Below are positions 24,070 to 33,769 of a stretch of DNA of 63,913 nucleotides, piece after piece. Location: contig SVQT01000005.1 of assembly GCA_015065215.1 (NCBI GenBank), positions 1 through 63,913 on the forward strand, in the 5' to 3' direction. The stretch is from Oscillospiraceae bacterium. Its GTDB lineage: Bacteria > Bacillota > Clostridia > Oscillospirales > CAG-272. The notes beneath the pieces are model-generated. The model had not been told where the DNA came from. It saw nothing but the letters and a program-made list of their open reading frames with translations, and did no database searches. Position numbers and translations under genes: made by a program. Each line of letters begins with the position of its first letter. The first letter of the stretch is position 1.

Positions 24070-25425
24070 ATGTCGGAACGCAGACAGGTTTTAGAGTTGT
24101 TTGAGGAATACAAGGATTTTACCAAGGATCGTGTGGAGCACGGCATCGAGCTCTATCGCAAGGGCTATGCCTACCTCACCGTGAAGGACGAAAACGGCGA
24201 GCCGGTGCAGGATGCCAAGGTCACCGTGAAGCAAAAGAGCCACGAATTCCGCTTCGGTGCCAATCTTTTCATGCTGGATGAGCTGGAGACCGACGAGAAG
24301 AACGAAGCATATAAGAAGCATTTTGCCGAGACCTTCAATATGGCGACCCTGCCGTTTTATTGGGATGCCACCGAGCCCGAGGAGGGCAAGACCCGCTACC
24401 ACAAGGATGCACCTCCCATGTACCGCCGCCCGCCCATTGACCGTTGCATGGCATTTTGCGAGCAGAACGGTATCGAGCCCCGCGAGCACGGCCTTGCCTA
24501 TGATAATTTTTATCCCAGGTGGCTTTATAACGCGCCTGTTTCTAAAATCAAGCAGGCTCTCAACCGTCGTTGCCGCGAAATTGCGGAGCGGTATGCGGAC
24601 AAGATCAATACCATCGAGGTTACCAACGAGATGTGCTGGGATCGCGAACGGGCACGCACTGCTTTTTATGAGGAGCCGGATTACGTTGCCGAGTGCTTTA
24701 GACTGGCCGATCACCATTTTCCTGCCAATCAGCTGGTGATCAACGAGGTCACCAGGCTGTGCTGGGAGGATAAATGCCGTGCGAGTGACAGATATTACGG
24801 CAATATTCAAAATGCCATTGATGCGGGCGCGCGCATTGACGCCATCGGCATGCAGTATCACCAGTTTCACAAGCGTGAGGTGGAATATGAAAAGACCCGC
24901 GTGAGCTACGACCCCGTTCAGCTTTATCGCCACATGGATCTGTACGCGCAGTTCGGCAAGCCGTTGCAGGTCACCGAGGTGACCGTTCCCGCTTACTCAT
25001 GGGAGGCGGAGGACGAGGAGATCCAGGCCGAAATTTTGAGAAACCTTTATTCCATCTGGTTCTCGCACCCGAATATGGAGCAGATCGTCTATTGGAATCT
25101 GGTGGATGGCTACGCCCACGTATGGGATCCCGACCCCGAAAAGATCCGCGCCTCGCAGGGGAATATGACCCTTGGCGAGAACTACTACCACGGCGGCCTG
25201 CTCCGCTTTGATATGACCCCCAAGCCCGCATTCTTTGTCATCAAGGATCTGATCGAAAAGAGATGGCACACTGAAGCGGAAATGTCCACCAACGGTATGG
25301 GAAAAGCGCAATTCAAGGGCTTTTTTGGTAGGTACGAGGTCACAGTGGAGTATGGCGGCAAGACCGTTACCAAGGAAATAAATCTTGCCAAAAAGGGAAG
25401 AGATAAGTTTGAACTGATCGTATAA
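24070..25425 (+). CDS. Glycoside hydrolase family 10 protein, apparently cytoplasmic
   Basis: A 451-aa protein. A short N-terminal beta segment (YAYLTVKDENGEPVQDAKV) precedes the GH10 barrel: HEFRFGANLF, IEVTNEM with the likely acid/base glutamate (residue about 183), DAIGMQYHQFH, and LQVTEVTVPAY with the likely nucleophile glutamate (residue about 305), then YWNLVDGYAHVWD. GH10 enzymes cleave beta-1,4-xylan chains. No signal peptide is present, so it should act inside the cell on imported oligosaccharides. The C-terminal FEVTVEYGG-like tail is extra. It is tightly packed between the SDR and RraA-like genes (gaps of 14 and 11 bases). Confidence 0.85.
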   Translation: MSERRQVLELFEEYKDFTKDRVEHGIELYRKGYAYLTVKDENGEPVQDAKVTVKQKSHEFRFGANLFMLDELETDEKNEAYKKHFAETFNMATLPFYWDATEPEEGKTRYHKDAPPMYRRPPIDRCMAFCEQNGIEPREHGLAYDNFYPRWLYNAPVSKIKQALNRRCREIAERYADKINTIEVTNEMCWDRERARTAFYEEPDYVAECFRLADHHFPANQLVINEVTRLCWEDKCRASDRYYGNIQNAIDAGARIDAIGMQYHQFHKREVEYEKTRVSYDPVQLYRHMDLYAQFGKPLQVTEVTVPAYSWEAEDEEIQAEILRNLYSIWFSHPNMEQIVYWNLVDGYAHVWDPDPEKIRASQGNMTLGENYYHGGLLRFDMTPKPAFFVIKDLIEKRWHTEAEMSTNGMGKAQFKGFFGRYEVTVEYGGKTVTKEINLAKKGRDKFELIV

Positions 25426-25436
25426 GGAGAGACACT

Positions 25437-26345
25437 ATGCATTTCAATAACAGAGATGAGATTATCGCCCTGACCCCACAGTGGAAGGGGGAGAGATTGC
25501 CCGACGGTCGCCCCAAGGTGGAGGAAAAGTATCTGAAGGCGCTTCGCACCCTGACGCTGGAGGAGGTCTGGAAGCCCATCTTTGTCAAGGGCTATGAGAG
25601 CCAGTTTGAAGGGAGATTGCACACGTTGCACAGCGACGGCAGAAAGCTGATCGGCCGCGCCGTGACTGCCATTTATTGCCCCTACCGCCCCGATCTGGAC
25701 GAGGTTACCAAGGATGTGGGCAGAAGCGAGGGCAGAACCGGTACTTACAATCAGTGGGTCATCGACAATCTGATGGAATATGATGTCCCTGTGATTGATA
25801 TGTATGACAAGATCTATAAGGGCACATTCCTTGGCGGCAATCTGACCACCGCGCTGAAGAATAAGACCAAAAACGAGAATGGCGGTGCCGTGATCTGGGG
25901 CGGTATCCGGGATACCGAGCAAATGCTGAAGGTAGAGGATACACAAGTGTATTACCGTGGCATTGATCCCACTCCCATCCGTGATTTCATCATGACCGGC
26001 TACAATACCGTGACCCGTATTGGCAACGCGGTCTGCATGCCCGGTGACGTGGTGTTCGGTGCGGGCGGCGGCGTGCTGTTCATTCCCGCCCATCTTGTGG
26101 AGGAGGTTGTCGGCGGTGCGGCAAAGACCCAGGTGAAGGATATTTTCGGCTTTGAGATGATCAGCCAGAACAAGTTTACCACCGCCCAGATCGACCGCAA
26201 CACCTGGACCAAAGAGATGCTGGATCTCTTGCTGGATTTCATCCGGACCGATGATCGCGCCGCGGCTTATCGCGACCTGGATTGGTCTCACGAATACGAC
26301 CTCGCCATCAACGGCGACCCCAACGATACCCAGTCCTCGCTTTGA
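25437..26345 (+). CDS. RraA-like family protein (class II aldolase / HMG aldolase type)
   Basis: A 302-aa protein containing the RraA-fold motif GGIRDTEQM (about residues 160-168; the Arg-Asp pair binds substrate and metal) and a glycine-rich GDVVFGAGGGVLFIP segment. Members of this fold cleave pyruvate from hydroxy-oxo acids (HMG and CHA aldolases); others only inhibit RNase E. It is about 140 residues longer than minimal RraA, with extra sequence at both ends. In this operon a final retro-aldol step on a 2-keto-3-deoxy acid would fit. The gene ends at a terminator shared with the lct-like operon. Confidence 0.8.
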   Translation: MHFNNRDEIIALTPQWKGERLPDGRPKVEEKYLKALRTLTLEEVWKPIFVKGYESQFEGRLHTLHSDGRKLIGRAVTAIYCPYRPDLDEVTKDVGRSEGRTGTYNQWVIDNLMEYDVPVIDMYDKIYKGTFLGGNLTTALKNKTKNENGGAVIWGGIRDTEQMLKVEDTQVYYRGIDPTPIRDFIMTGYNTVTRIGNAVCMPGDVVFGAGGGVLFIPAHLVEEVVGGAAKTQVKDIFGFEMISQNKFTTAQIDRNTWTKEMLDLLLDFIRTDDRAAAYRDLDWSHEYDLAINGDPNDTQSSL

Positions 26346-26351
26346 TCCGAT

Positions 26352-26418
26352 AAAAAAGACAGAGAGCATTCACACGCTTTCCTTAACGTTAGGAACGCTG
26401 ACGCTCTCTGTCTTTTTT
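26352..26418. terminator. Bidirectional terminator
   Basis: AAAAAAGACAGAGAGC pairs with GCTCTCTGTCTTTTTT, and the interior carries a second inverted repeat around TTCCTTAACGTTAGGAA. It lies between convergent operons. Confidence 0.9.
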
Positions 26419-26422
26419 GGTT

Positions 26423-27814
26423 TTAGAAGCAGATCTTGCCGGGGTTGAGGATATTCTTCTCGTCAAACACCCGCTTGATGCCCTGCATCAGGGCAATGGG
26501 CGTTTCGCCGTACTGCTTTTTTAGATATTCCTTTTTTGCGTAGCCGATGCCGTGCTCGCCCGAGACAAGGCCGCCCAGCTCTTCCGCTTTTTGATACATC
26601 CGGTCAAAGCAAAGGGAGAGCGTCTTTTTCCAATCCGCATCGGAAAGGGCATCCCGACAGATGTAAACGTGCAGATTGCCGTCCCCCGCGTGGCCGAAGC
26701 TGGGGATACGTACCTTGTATTCGTCAGCCAGAGCGTGGGTGAACTTGATGAAGGCATCCACCTTGTTGACCGGTACGACAACGTCACATTCATCCATTTC
26801 GGTGGTAGAGGCCTTGATGGCTTCCAAAAAGGCGCCTCGCGCGGACCAGACCGATTTCTTGCGCTCCTCGGTATCCACGATATAGGCATCCAACGCGCCA
26901 ATTTCAAGGCAAAGATCGGCAACTGTTGCCATATCCTTTTCTACTTGCGCATCGCTATTGCCGTCAAAGGTTAGCAGAATGTAGGCATCGCTTTTGGTAT
27001 CGGGGAATTTTTTGCCCAGATAATCCTCAGAAAACAGAATGGTGTCCCGGGACATATACTCAATAGCGGTGGGGATTACCTTAGAACAGATGATCTTCGG
27101 TACCGCCTCAATGGCGCTTTTCATGTCAGGGAAGGGGACAAGCAGGCTGACCGAAACCTTGGGTAGCGGAACCAGCTTTAAAACCGCCTCGCAGATGATG
27201 CAAAGGGTGCCCTCGGAGCCGATGACCAAATCCTTTAAACTATAGCCGGAGCTGTTCTTAGCGACCGCTTGACCAAGGGTTAGGATCTCGCCGTTTGGCA
27301 TGACGACCGTCAGTGAGCGGACGTAATCTCTGGTCACGCCGTACTTCACCGCCCGCATGCCGCCGGCGTTGGTCGAGATGTTACCGCCGATGGTGGCCGA
27401 CTTCTCGCCGGGATCGGGGGGATAGAGGAAATCGTTTTCCTCGGCAAAAGCGGCAAGCTCCATGAGAAGCACACCGGGCTGAACCGTAACGGTTAAACGG
27501 TCCTTATCCAAAGAGAGAATTTTGTTCATCTTGGTGGTTTCCAGCAGTATGCCGCCTTTCACCGGCACTGCCGCGCCGACTAAGCCTGTGCCGCTGCCGC
27601 GTACCGTCACCGGAATATTGCGGGTAAAGGCGTGCTTCATCACCGCCGCCACCTGATCGGTGGTGCGCACCCGTACCAGCGCCTCAGGCATATGCGAGAT
27701 ACCGCCCAGCTCATCGTGGGCATAATCGGGATTGATGGCGTCGCCGCATAGGACCTCCAGGCCCTCAATTTGCCGCAATGCGGCAATATCCTGCGCTGTC
27801 ATCTTGTTATACAT
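26423..27814 (-). CDS. lctD: FAD-linked D-lactate dehydrogenase subunit (LctD/GlcD family)
   Basis: A 463-aa flavoprotein of the vanillyl alcohol oxidase fold: FAD-binding [22 protein letters not shown] near residues 50-70, [21 protein letters not shown], and the C-terminal [10 protein letters not shown] and SGEHGIG signatures of GlcD-type dehydrogenases. It follows etfB and etfA in the same order as the lctBCD genes of Acetobacterium woodii. The encoded complex there oxidises lactate to pyruvate with NAD by coupling to reduced ferredoxin (flavin-based electron confurcation). It overlaps etfA by eight bases. Confidence 0.87.
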   Translation of the reverse strand: MYNKMTAQDIAALRQIEGLEVLCGDAINPDYAHDELGGISHMPEALVRVRTTDQVAAVMKHAFTRNIPVTVRGSGTGLVGAAVPVKGGILLETTKMNKILSLDKDRLTVTVQPGVLLMELAAFAEENDFLYPPDPGEKSATIGGNISTNAGGMRAVKYGVTRDYVRSLTVVMPNGEILTLGQAVAKNSSGYSLKDLVIGSEGTLCIICEAVLKLVPLPKVSVSLLVPFPDMKSAIEAVPKIICSKVIPTAIEYMSRDTILFSEDYLGKKFPDTKSDAYILLTFDGNSDAQVEKDMATVADLCLEIGALDAYIVDTEERKKSVWSARGAFLEAIKASTTEMDECDVVVPVNKVDAFIKFTHALADEYKVRIPSFGHAGDGNLHVYICRDALSDADWKKTLSLCFDRMYQKAEELGGLVSGEHGIGYAKKEYLKKQYGETPIALMQGIKRVFDEKNILNPGKICF

Positions 27815-29000
27815 GGCGACCCTCCTTTACCTTTTCGATCAGTCGGGGGAGAATTTCGTTCACGTCTCCTATCAAACAGTAGTGCGCAATATCAAAGATG
27901 GGGGCATTTCGATCCGTGTTGACTGCCACAATGCAATCCGAGGCCTTCATGCCTGCCGCAAACTGTACCGCCCCCGAAATACCGAGGCAGATGATCAGCT
28001 TGGGCTTGACGGTTCTGCCGGAAAGACCGATCTGACGCTTGGCGTCAAAAATATTGCTTTCCACCATGGGTCTTGTGCAGGCGACGACGCCGCCCAGCAG
28101 ATCGGCAAGCTCCTTGGCGCCCTGGCGCAAGCTTTCGGAAGAAGCGCCGCGGCCTACAGCTACGATCACATCCGCCTCAGCAATGTCAATATCCTTGGGT
28201 TTTTCGAAGGATGCCAAAACGTCAATCGCGGATTTTCTCATCTTGTCAGTGACCGTCATCCCGATCACCTGTCCGGTTGGACACGGGGTAGGCGCAGGCT
28301 CGGCAAACACCTTATAGCGCACGGTACAGAATTGCGGTCTGGTGTTGGGGGTAATGATTTGCGCCATGATATTGCCGCCGAAAGCGGGGCGAATCTGTAC
28401 CAGATCGGTGTTTTCTTTCATTTCCAGTACCGTACAGTCAGCGGTGAGGCCGGTACGACAGCGCGCTGCCACGCGAGGGGCAAGTTGCCGCCCCAGATTT
28501 GTGGCGCCCACCAGCACCGAGGAGGGCTTTTCTTTTTCGATAAAGTCGCAGAATGCTGCCGTATAAGGCTCAATGCGAAATTCGGCAAAGGCGGGATCGT
28601 CATACAAGAAGACCTTGTCTACGCCGTAAGCAAGTAGCTCCTGCGCCTGTTTTTTCATCCCGTTGCCGATCATAATGGCATAAACAGGGTGCCCTGTCAC
28701 GCCGGCCAGCTCCTTGGCCTTGCCGCAAAGCTCCAGGGTGACGCGGTGAAGCTTTCCGCTGGAGCAATCCGCGTAAACGCATATACCTCGCCAAAGAGAT
28801 TTGTCTATTTTTTGTACCGTTTCCTCTTCAAAGGTGACAAGCCCCTCGCCCTTGCGTACGCACATTTTGCACATTTTGCAAGCGGAGTTGATTTCTAATT
28901 TGCTGTCCTGATATGTAATGGCGTTAAAGGGGCAGAGCTTTACCAATGCCGCCGCCTTTTCAGGGGTAACTTTTTCATGATGTATGATCAATTTTCCCAT
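27807..29000 (-). CDS. lctC: Electron transfer flavoprotein alpha subunit with N-terminal ferredoxin-like domain (LctC-type)
   Basis: A 397-aa protein from the ATG at 29000 (AAGGAGGGGG upstream). The first about 70 residues carry a ferredoxin-like segment (LCPFNAI ... [15 protein letters not shown]). The rest is ETF alpha, ending in the FAD-binding region [23 protein letters not shown] and [17 protein letters not shown]. The Fe-S extension is a feature of the LctC proteins of bifurcating lactate dehydrogenases and is absent from ordinary ETF alpha. It is the partner of the adjacent EtfB and GlcD-type subunits. Confidence 0.9.
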   Translation of the reverse strand: MGKLIIHHEKVTPEKAAALVKLCPFNAITYQDSKLEINSACKMCKMCVRKGEGLVTFEEETVQKIDKSLWRGICVYADCSSGKLHRVTLELCGKAKELAGVTGHPVYAIMIGNGMKKQAQELLAYGVDKVFLYDDPAFAEFRIEPYTAAFCDFIEKEKPSSVLVGATNLGRQLAPRVAARCRTGLTADCTVLEMKENTDLVQIRPAFGGNIMAQIITPNTRPQFCTVRYKVFAEPAPTPCPTGQVIGMTVTDKMRKSAIDVLASFEKPKDIDIAEADVIVAVGRGASSESLRQGAKELADLLGGVVACTRPMVESNIFDAKRQIGLSGRTVKPKLIICLGISGAVQFAAGMKASDCIVAVNTDRNAPIFDIAHYCLIGDVNEILPRLIEKVKEGRHV

Positions 29001-29013
29001 TTTTACCCCCTCC

Positions 29014-29802
29014 TTATACCAGTTTTTTGTCACGAAGCAGCTGATACAGCGCTTCTGCCTGCTCGTCGGCGGTACCGGCTATGTCGTGTTTTTGATCGTT
29101 TTTCTCGGGAGGGAAAATGCGCTCCACTTGGGTTGCCGAGCCATTCAAGCCGTAATGGGTGGGATCCTGATCTTCAAAATCGGCAAAGGAGAGAAATTTG
29201 ACTGTGCCCTCGGTTAAGGTCTTTTTGATCTTATAAGAGGGCAGTCGGGGCGTGTTAATATCCCCGTCTACCGAAATAAGGCAGGGGAACGACACGCTCA
29301 TTTGCACATTTTTGTCGTCAAGCGAGGCGGTCAGATAGATCTTGCCATCTTGTATGTCTTCGACCGACAACACCCCCGAAACATTGGCAAGCCCCATATA
29401 TTCCGCTACCTCGGCACCCACCTGAGCGGTATCACCGTCGGTGGTCTGCTTGCCGCAGACGATCAGGTCATAGCTGCCGGATTTTTGTATCCCTTGAGAG
29501 AGAGTATAGGCGGTTGCCAATACATCGGCACCCGCAAATTTGCGGTCCGAAAGCACTGTGCCGCCGGCAGCACCCATGCAGACCGTCTCCTCAATGACCG
29601 CTCTCGCCTGTGGCGGGCCCATGGTGATGCTCTCTACCGTGCCGCCGTATTTTTCCGCCAGCGTGAGGGCGGTTTCAATGGCATAAAGATCATAAGGATT
29701 GATCTTGCTTTGCACACCGCTTCGCTTCAACACACCGGTAACCGGATCCACCTCGACATGATTGGAGCCGGGCACCTGCTTGACACAGACCAAAATCTTC
29801 AT
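29014..29802 (-). CDS. lctB: Electron transfer flavoprotein beta subunit (LctB-type)
   Basis: A 262-aa ETF beta: N-terminal MKILVCVKQVP, NPYDLYAIETAL, TMGPPQA, and the AMP/FAD loop ICGKQTTDGDTAQVGAEVAEYMG, which in bifurcating ETFs binds a second FAD (NGxxAxQ/DGDTAQ type). It is the first gene of the operon, with a good promoter, and 13 bases upstream of etfA. It forms the heterodimer that passes electrons between lactate dehydrogenase, NADH and ferredoxin. Confidence 0.92.
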   Translation of the reverse strand: MKILVCVKQVPGSNHVEVDPVTGVLKRSGVQSKINPYDLYAIETALTLAEKYGGTVESITMGPPQARAVIEETVCMGAAGGTVLSDRKFAGADVLATAYTLSQGIQKSGSYDLIVCGKQTTDGDTAQVGAEVAEYMGLANVSGVLSVEDIQDGKIYLTASLDDKNVQMSVSFPCLISVDGDINTPRLPSYKIKKTLTEGTVKFLSFADFEDQDPTHYGLNGSATQVERIFPPEKNDQKHDIAGTADEQAEALYQLLRDKKLV

Positions 29803-29837
29803 CGAATGCCTCCGTTTTAAGAATGATATACAATAAA

Positions 29838-29866
29838 ATTATATCATATTTTTCTTTGATGTTCAA
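29838..29866 (-). promoter_or_regulatory. Sigma-A promoter of the lct-like operon
   Basis: On the minus strand TTGAAC (29861-29866), 17 bases, TATAAT (29838-29843), about 35 bases before the etfB start. Confidence 0.78.
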
Positions 29867-29940
29867 TATATCCGGTAAATAAATGTATTCTCCGCTTATT
29901 TTGCGCAAGATCCTTCCCGAAAAGGCGAGCGCTAAGCAAG

Positions 29941-29975
29941 CGAAAGCCCCATTCGCGCGGCGAATGGGGCTTTCG
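29941..29975 (-). terminator. Terminator hairpin of the aromatic operon
   Basis: CGAAAGCCCCATTCGC pairs perfectly with GCGAATGGGGCTTTCG around a three-base loop, directly after the aminotransferase stop codon. The T run on the minus strand is poor, so termination may be partial. Confidence 0.7.
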
Positions 29976-29977
29976 TA

Positions 29978-31177
29978 TCATTTTTGCTGGTATTCCTCGG
30001 CCAGCGCCGCAAAAGCGGGCAGAGCGTTCTTTACACGCGCGTAATCGGTGCAGTAAGCAATGCGCACATAGCCGCTAACGCCGAAATCGTCGCAGGGAAC
30101 CACCAGGAGCTCATGCTTTTTTGCTGCCTCATAGAAGCGGTAGGCATCCTTCTCCAAAGCCCTCACAAAGAGGTAAAAGGCGCCGTCTGGCTTGACGCAC
30201 TCATAGCCGTAGGCGGTCAGACTATTGTAGAGCAGATCGCGATTCTTTTTATAGGCCTCCACGTTCACCTTGGCTTCCAGACAGTTGGCGATAACCTGTT
30301 GAAAAAGACTGGGAGCGCAGACATAGCCAAGCGATCTGCCGGCGCCGCAAACGGCAAGATAGATGCTTTTTGCATCCTCCATCTGAGGGCAAACCGCTAT
30401 GTAGCCGATACGCTCACCGGGCAAAGAGAGCGACTTGGAATAGGAGTAACAAACCAGTGTGTTAGGGTAATAATTCATGAGGTAGGGAACAGAAACATCG
30501 GCATAAACCAGCTCACGGTAAGGCTCGTCGGCGATCAGATAGATCACCTTGCCGTATTCCTTGGATTTACGCTCCAAAACCGCGCAAAGGGCACGGATGG
30601 TCTCCTCGGAGTAAACAACACCGCTGGGGTTGTTGGGGGAGTTGACAATGACCGCCTTGGTGTGCTCGTTGATCTTGCTTTCAAAATCTGCAATATCTAC
30701 CTGAAAGGTTTTTTCGGTCGGTTGGCTGATGACGATCTTACCGCCGGCGTTTTCAATGAACACACGATACTCGGTAAAGAAGGGGGCGAAAACGACGCAC
30801 TCGTCACCCTGTCCCTCCTCGATAACCGCCTTTAGTGAGATAGAAAGAGAAGCGGCGGCGCCGCAGGTCATATAAAGCAGGTCGGGGGACATCTCCACAC
30901 CAAAATCGCGGGTGATACGCTCTGCGATGGCGCGGCGCACATTGGCATCGCCTTGGGCGGAGGTATAACCGTGCAAAAGCACCGAATTTTGCGTATCCAA
31001 CAGATGGCGGATGGCGTCATTGACCTCGGTAGGGGCAGGAACACTGGGGTTGCCCAGACTGAAATCAAACACCTTGTCGGCGCCGATCTCGGCTGCTCTT
31101 TGCTTGCTATATTCAAAAATCTCACGGATGATCGAGCGCTTATTGCCAAGCGCAAACATTTTTTGATTGTAACCCAT
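29978..31177 (-). CDS. Class I/II pyridoxal-phosphate aminotransferase
   Basis: A 399-aa fold type I aminotransferase: SLGNPSVPAPTEV, the HGYTSAQGD segment, NSPNNPSGVVYS, DEPYREL and the PLP lysine in SYSKSLSLPGERIGY, with the C-terminal arginine region GYVRIAY. Length and motifs match aspartate/aromatic aminotransferases. As last gene of the operon with indolepyruvate:ferredoxin oxidoreductase and PaaK-type ligases, it most likely converts aromatic amino acids to arylpyruvates. Six bases separate it from the amidohydrolase gene. Confidence 0.9.
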   Translation of the reverse strand: MGYNQKMFALGNKRSIIREIFEYSKQRAAEIGADKVFDFSLGNPSVPAPTEVNDAIRHLLDTQNSVLLHGYTSAQGDANVRRAIAERITRDFGVEMSPDLLYMTCGAAASLSISLKAVIEEGQGDECVVFAPFFTEYRVFIENAGGKIVISQPTEKTFQVDIADFESKINEHTKAVIVNSPNNPSGVVYSEETIRALCAVLERKSKEYGKVIYLIADEPYRELVYADVSVPYLMNYYPNTLVCYSYSKSLSLPGERIGYIAVCPQMEDAKSIYLAVCGAGRSLGYVCAPSLFQQVIANCLEAKVNVEAYKKNRDLLYNSLTAYGYECVKPDGAFYLFVRALEKDAYRFYEAAKKHELLVVPCDDFGVSGYVRIAYCTDYARVKNALPAFAALAEEYQQK

Positions 31178-31183
31178 TCTAAA

Positions 31184-31996
31184 TTACCTCATTCCAAGGA
31201 GCCTCTTCGCGTTTTGAAAGAAGAGCTTGTCCTCTGTCTTTTTGCCCAGCGCGAAGGAGCGCAAAATTTCTACATCCCTCTCGATACTGCTCCAGGGTGA
31301 GTCGGTAGCGAACAGAACGCGATCTTCACCGTGCTTTTGCAGGATCTCACGGAACAGCTGGGGGGTGATAAAGCGCAAAATATACGCCGTATCAAAATAA
31401 ACGTCAAGGCCGCACAGGGTTTTTACTACCTCTTCAAGCATCTCGTTGGCACCATAGTGAGCCAACACCAGCTTGCTGTAGGGAACAGCCTCGATCAGCC
31501 GCTTGGCGCGGCTTGGGGGACAACGCACCGGCAGGCCGCGGTAGGCACCATCAACGCCGGCGTGTGTGACAACGATCAACCCATGCCGCTTGGCGGCTGT
31601 CAAAATCTGCACATAACCCGCGTCGTCGATAAAGGTTTCCTGATAATCGGGGTGGAGCTTAACGCCAAGAAAGCCGTTTGCGGCGATCCAAGCCATTTTT
31701 TCCTCGATCCGCTCGCATTTCGGGTGAATGCCCGCAAAAGAAATCAGCCGCCGCGGCTGATTTGCGAAGGTGCGGTTGATCTCGGTGGCAAAGCGGTTGA
31801 CGCTGTCAAACTGGGAAGGACTGGTTAAAACAGGCAAGGTGATAGCCAGATCCGCCGCGCCCTTTTTCATCTCAGACAGCAGTCCGTCGACAGAGCCGTT
31901 CGAAAAGGGCGGAATGCCGCCCTTTTTTGATAGCAGATCAATGGTTTTTTGCGCGATTTTGTCGGGGAAGATGTGCGTGTGAAAATCAATAATCAT
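31184..31996 (-). CDS. Amidohydrolase-superfamily protein (amidohydrolase 2 type)
   Basis: A 270-aa metal-dependent TIM-barrel protein: IDFHTHIFP (the HxH metal site), GVKLHPDYQ, VVTHAG and FATDSPWSS (the final aspartate). The amidohydrolase 2 subgroup includes decarboxylases (ACMSD, gamma-resorcylate) and lactonases or hydrolases. Its place in an aromatic amino acid operon makes a decarboxylase or hydrolase acting on an aryl acid thinkable, but the sequence does not prove the reaction. Confidence 0.82.
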   Translation of the reverse strand: MIIDFHTHIFPDKIAQKTIDLLSKKGGIPPFSNGSVDGLLSEMKKGAADLAITLPVLTSPSQFDSVNRFATEINRTFANQPRRLISFAGIHPKCERIEEKMAWIAANGFLGVKLHPDYQETFIDDAGYVQILTAAKRHGLIVVTHAGVDGAYRGLPVRCPPSRAKRLIEAVPYSKLVLAHYGANEMLEEVVKTLCGLDVYFDTAYILRFITPQLFREILQKHGEDRVLFATDSPWSSIERDVEILRSFALGKKTEDKLFFQNAKRLLGMR

Positions 31997-32012
31997 TTAA
32001 GAGCCTCTTTGA

Positions 32013-32441
32013 TTAAATGTTAGAAAGCTCCTCGCAGGAAATGGTATCAACGCCGTTGTCGGCAAGGATCTTATCTGTTTTTTGAATATCCGAAGCCTTT
32101 AACACCACATAGGCCTCGTCGGATTCGATGGAAAGGCCGTACATGTATTCAATGTTGATCTTGTTGTCGTCAATGATTTTTAAAAGGCTCTGTAAGCTGC
32201 CTACCTTGTGGGGGATTTTGATGATTGAAACATCAGAGAGCAGAGAAGAGAAGCCGCTTTCCGAAAGCTTTTCCTTTCCCTTGGCAGCGTTGTCCACAAT
32301 CAGGCGGAGCAAGCCGTACTCGGTGGTGTCGGCAAGGCTGAGAGAGAGAATATTGACATCATTCTCCTTGAGTACATTCAACACCTCAGAAAGTCTGCCG
32401 GATCTGTTTTCAATGAATACAGTCAACTGCTTTGCAAACAT
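32013..32441 (-). CDS. Tandem ACT-domain protein
   Basis: A 142-aa protein made of two ACT domains (QLTVFIENRSGRLSEVLNVLKENDVNI; SIIKIPHKVGSLQSLLKIIDDNKINIEYMY). ACT domains bind amino acids, and stand-alone pairs like this one regularly accompany PaaK-type ligases in anaerobes. It may sense an aromatic amino acid and control the ligase or transporter. AAAGGAGG precedes the ATG; 17 bases separate it from the upstream ligase. Confidence 0.9.
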   Translation of the reverse strand: MFAKQLTVFIENRSGRLSEVLNVLKENDVNILSLSLADTTEYGLLRLIVDNAAKGKEKLSESGFSSLLSDVSIIKIPHKVGSLQSLLKIIDDNKINIEYMYGLSIESDEAYVVLKASDIQKTDKILADNGVDTISCEELSNI

Positions 32442-32458
32442 AGTAGGATCCTCCTTTA

Positions 32459-33757
32459 TCAGTACAATTTGCGCTTATCAATGACGTGAACAGCCTTGCC
32501 CTCGCTACGCACCAGGGTTTGGGGCTCTACGATCTTGATTTTGGCGTTAATGCCAAGCGCTTGTTGAATTACGTGAGCAATCTTTTTGGTCATGGTTTCA
32601 ATGGCGCGGATCTCGTCAGTGTAGTACTTGGGGTCCAGCTCCACCTGAATTTCCAGTGTGTCCAGATTGTTTACACGGTCCACGACCATCATATAGTGAG
32701 GGGTAACCTCCTCTACCTCGATGAGCGCTGCCTCCACCTGGCTTGGGAATACATTGACACCGCGGATGATCAGCATATCGTCCACACGTCCCTTGAAGCG
32801 GGAGATGCGGGCACTGGTACGGCCGCATTCGCACTGGGCGTGGTCGATGCTGGTCAGATCCTTGGTCCTGTAACGGATCATGGGGATACCCTCCTTGGTA
32901 AGGGTGGTAAAGGCCAGCTCGCCGGTTTCGCCGTCCGCAACCGGAGAGAGGGTGGCGGTGTTCAGCACTTCGGGGTAAAAGTGATCCTCGCAAACATGAA
33001 GGCCCTTGTGGTAAGCACAGTCGCAGGCCACACCCGGACCCATGATCTCACTGAGACCATAAATATCGTAGGCTTTGATATGCAGTCTTGTTTCGATTTC
33101 GTGGCGCATCTTTTCGGTCCAGGGCTCCGCGCCGCAGATGGCTGCCTTCAGCTTGATCTGATCCAGCAGACCCTCGCTTGCCAGCACCTCGGAGATGTGC
33201 AACAGGTAAGAGGGGGTACAGGCAATAGCGGTGGCACCGAAGTCTACCATCATGGTCGTCAGCTTTTTGGAGTTGCCGGTGCTCATCGGTACAACGGTCG
33301 CGCCGATTTTCTCGGCACCGCCGTGGGCCCCAAGGCCGCCGGTAAAGAGGCCGTAGCCATAAGCGATCTGTACAATGTCGTCCTTGCCGACGCCCGCCAT
33401 GGTCAGGCATCGTGCCACGCACTCAGACCAAACATCCAGATCGTAGCGGGTATAGCCCACAACGGTGGCCTTTCCGGTGGTACCGCTGGAGGCGTGGATG
33501 CGAACGATTTCAGAGTTTGGAACGGCAAAAAGCCCAAACGGGTAGTTGTCGCGCAGGTCGTCCTTGGTGGTAAAGGGCAGCTTGGTAATATCCTCAATGC
33601 TCTTAATATCGCCGGGCATGAGGTCAATAGCTTGCATCTTTTTGCGGTAGAATTCTACATTGTGATAAACATAGTCTACCAATTTGACCAGTCGTTTGCT
33701 TTGCAGAGCGGTCATTTCGTCTCTGCTCATGCACTCTTTTGTTTCATTCCAAATCAT
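32459..33757 (-). CDS. Phenylacetate-CoA ligase family protein (PaaK-type)
   Basis: A 432-aa adenylate-forming enzyme: ASSGTTGKATVVGYT (P-loop-like AMP-binding motif), YGLFTGGLGAHGG, YDIYGLSEIMGPGVA, and YRTKDLT near the hinge, with the C-terminal EVNVFPSQVE-like segment GVNVFPSQVEAAL. In the family these form aryl-CoA from aryl acetates with ATP. In fermenters with IorAB the reaction may run toward the free acid with ATP gain. It is one of two paralogues in this operon (see 36090). Confidence 0.9.
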   Translation of the reverse strand: MIWNETKECMSRDEMTALQSKRLVKLVDYVYHNVEFYRKKMQAIDLMPGDIKSIEDITKLPFTTKDDLRDNYPFGLFAVPNSEIVRIHASSGTTGKATVVGYTRYDLDVWSECVARCLTMAGVGKDDIVQIAYGYGLFTGGLGAHGGAEKIGATVVPMSTGNSKKLTTMMVDFGATAIACTPSYLLHISEVLASEGLLDQIKLKAAICGAEPWTEKMRHEIETRLHIKAYDIYGLSEIMGPGVACDCAYHKGLHVCEDHFYPEVLNTATLSPVADGETGELAFTTLTKEGIPMIRYRTKDLTSIDHAQCECGRTSARISRFKGRVDDMLIIRGVNVFPSQVEAALIEVEEVTPHYMMVVDRVNNLDTLEIQVELDPKYYTDEIRAIETMTKKIAHVIQQALGINAKIKIVEPQTLVRSEGKAVHVIDKRKLY

Positions 33758-33769
33758 AGTTATTCCCCC

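Noticed and set aside
24070-25425. Secreted xylanase
   Set aside because: There is no signal peptide or anchor; the N-terminus is charged and the gene sits among cytoplasmic enzymes.
25185-26369. 394-aa minus-strand ORF antisense to GH10 and the RraA-like gene
   Set aside because: Shadow of two well-supported plus-strand genes; it would also lie inside the terminator region.
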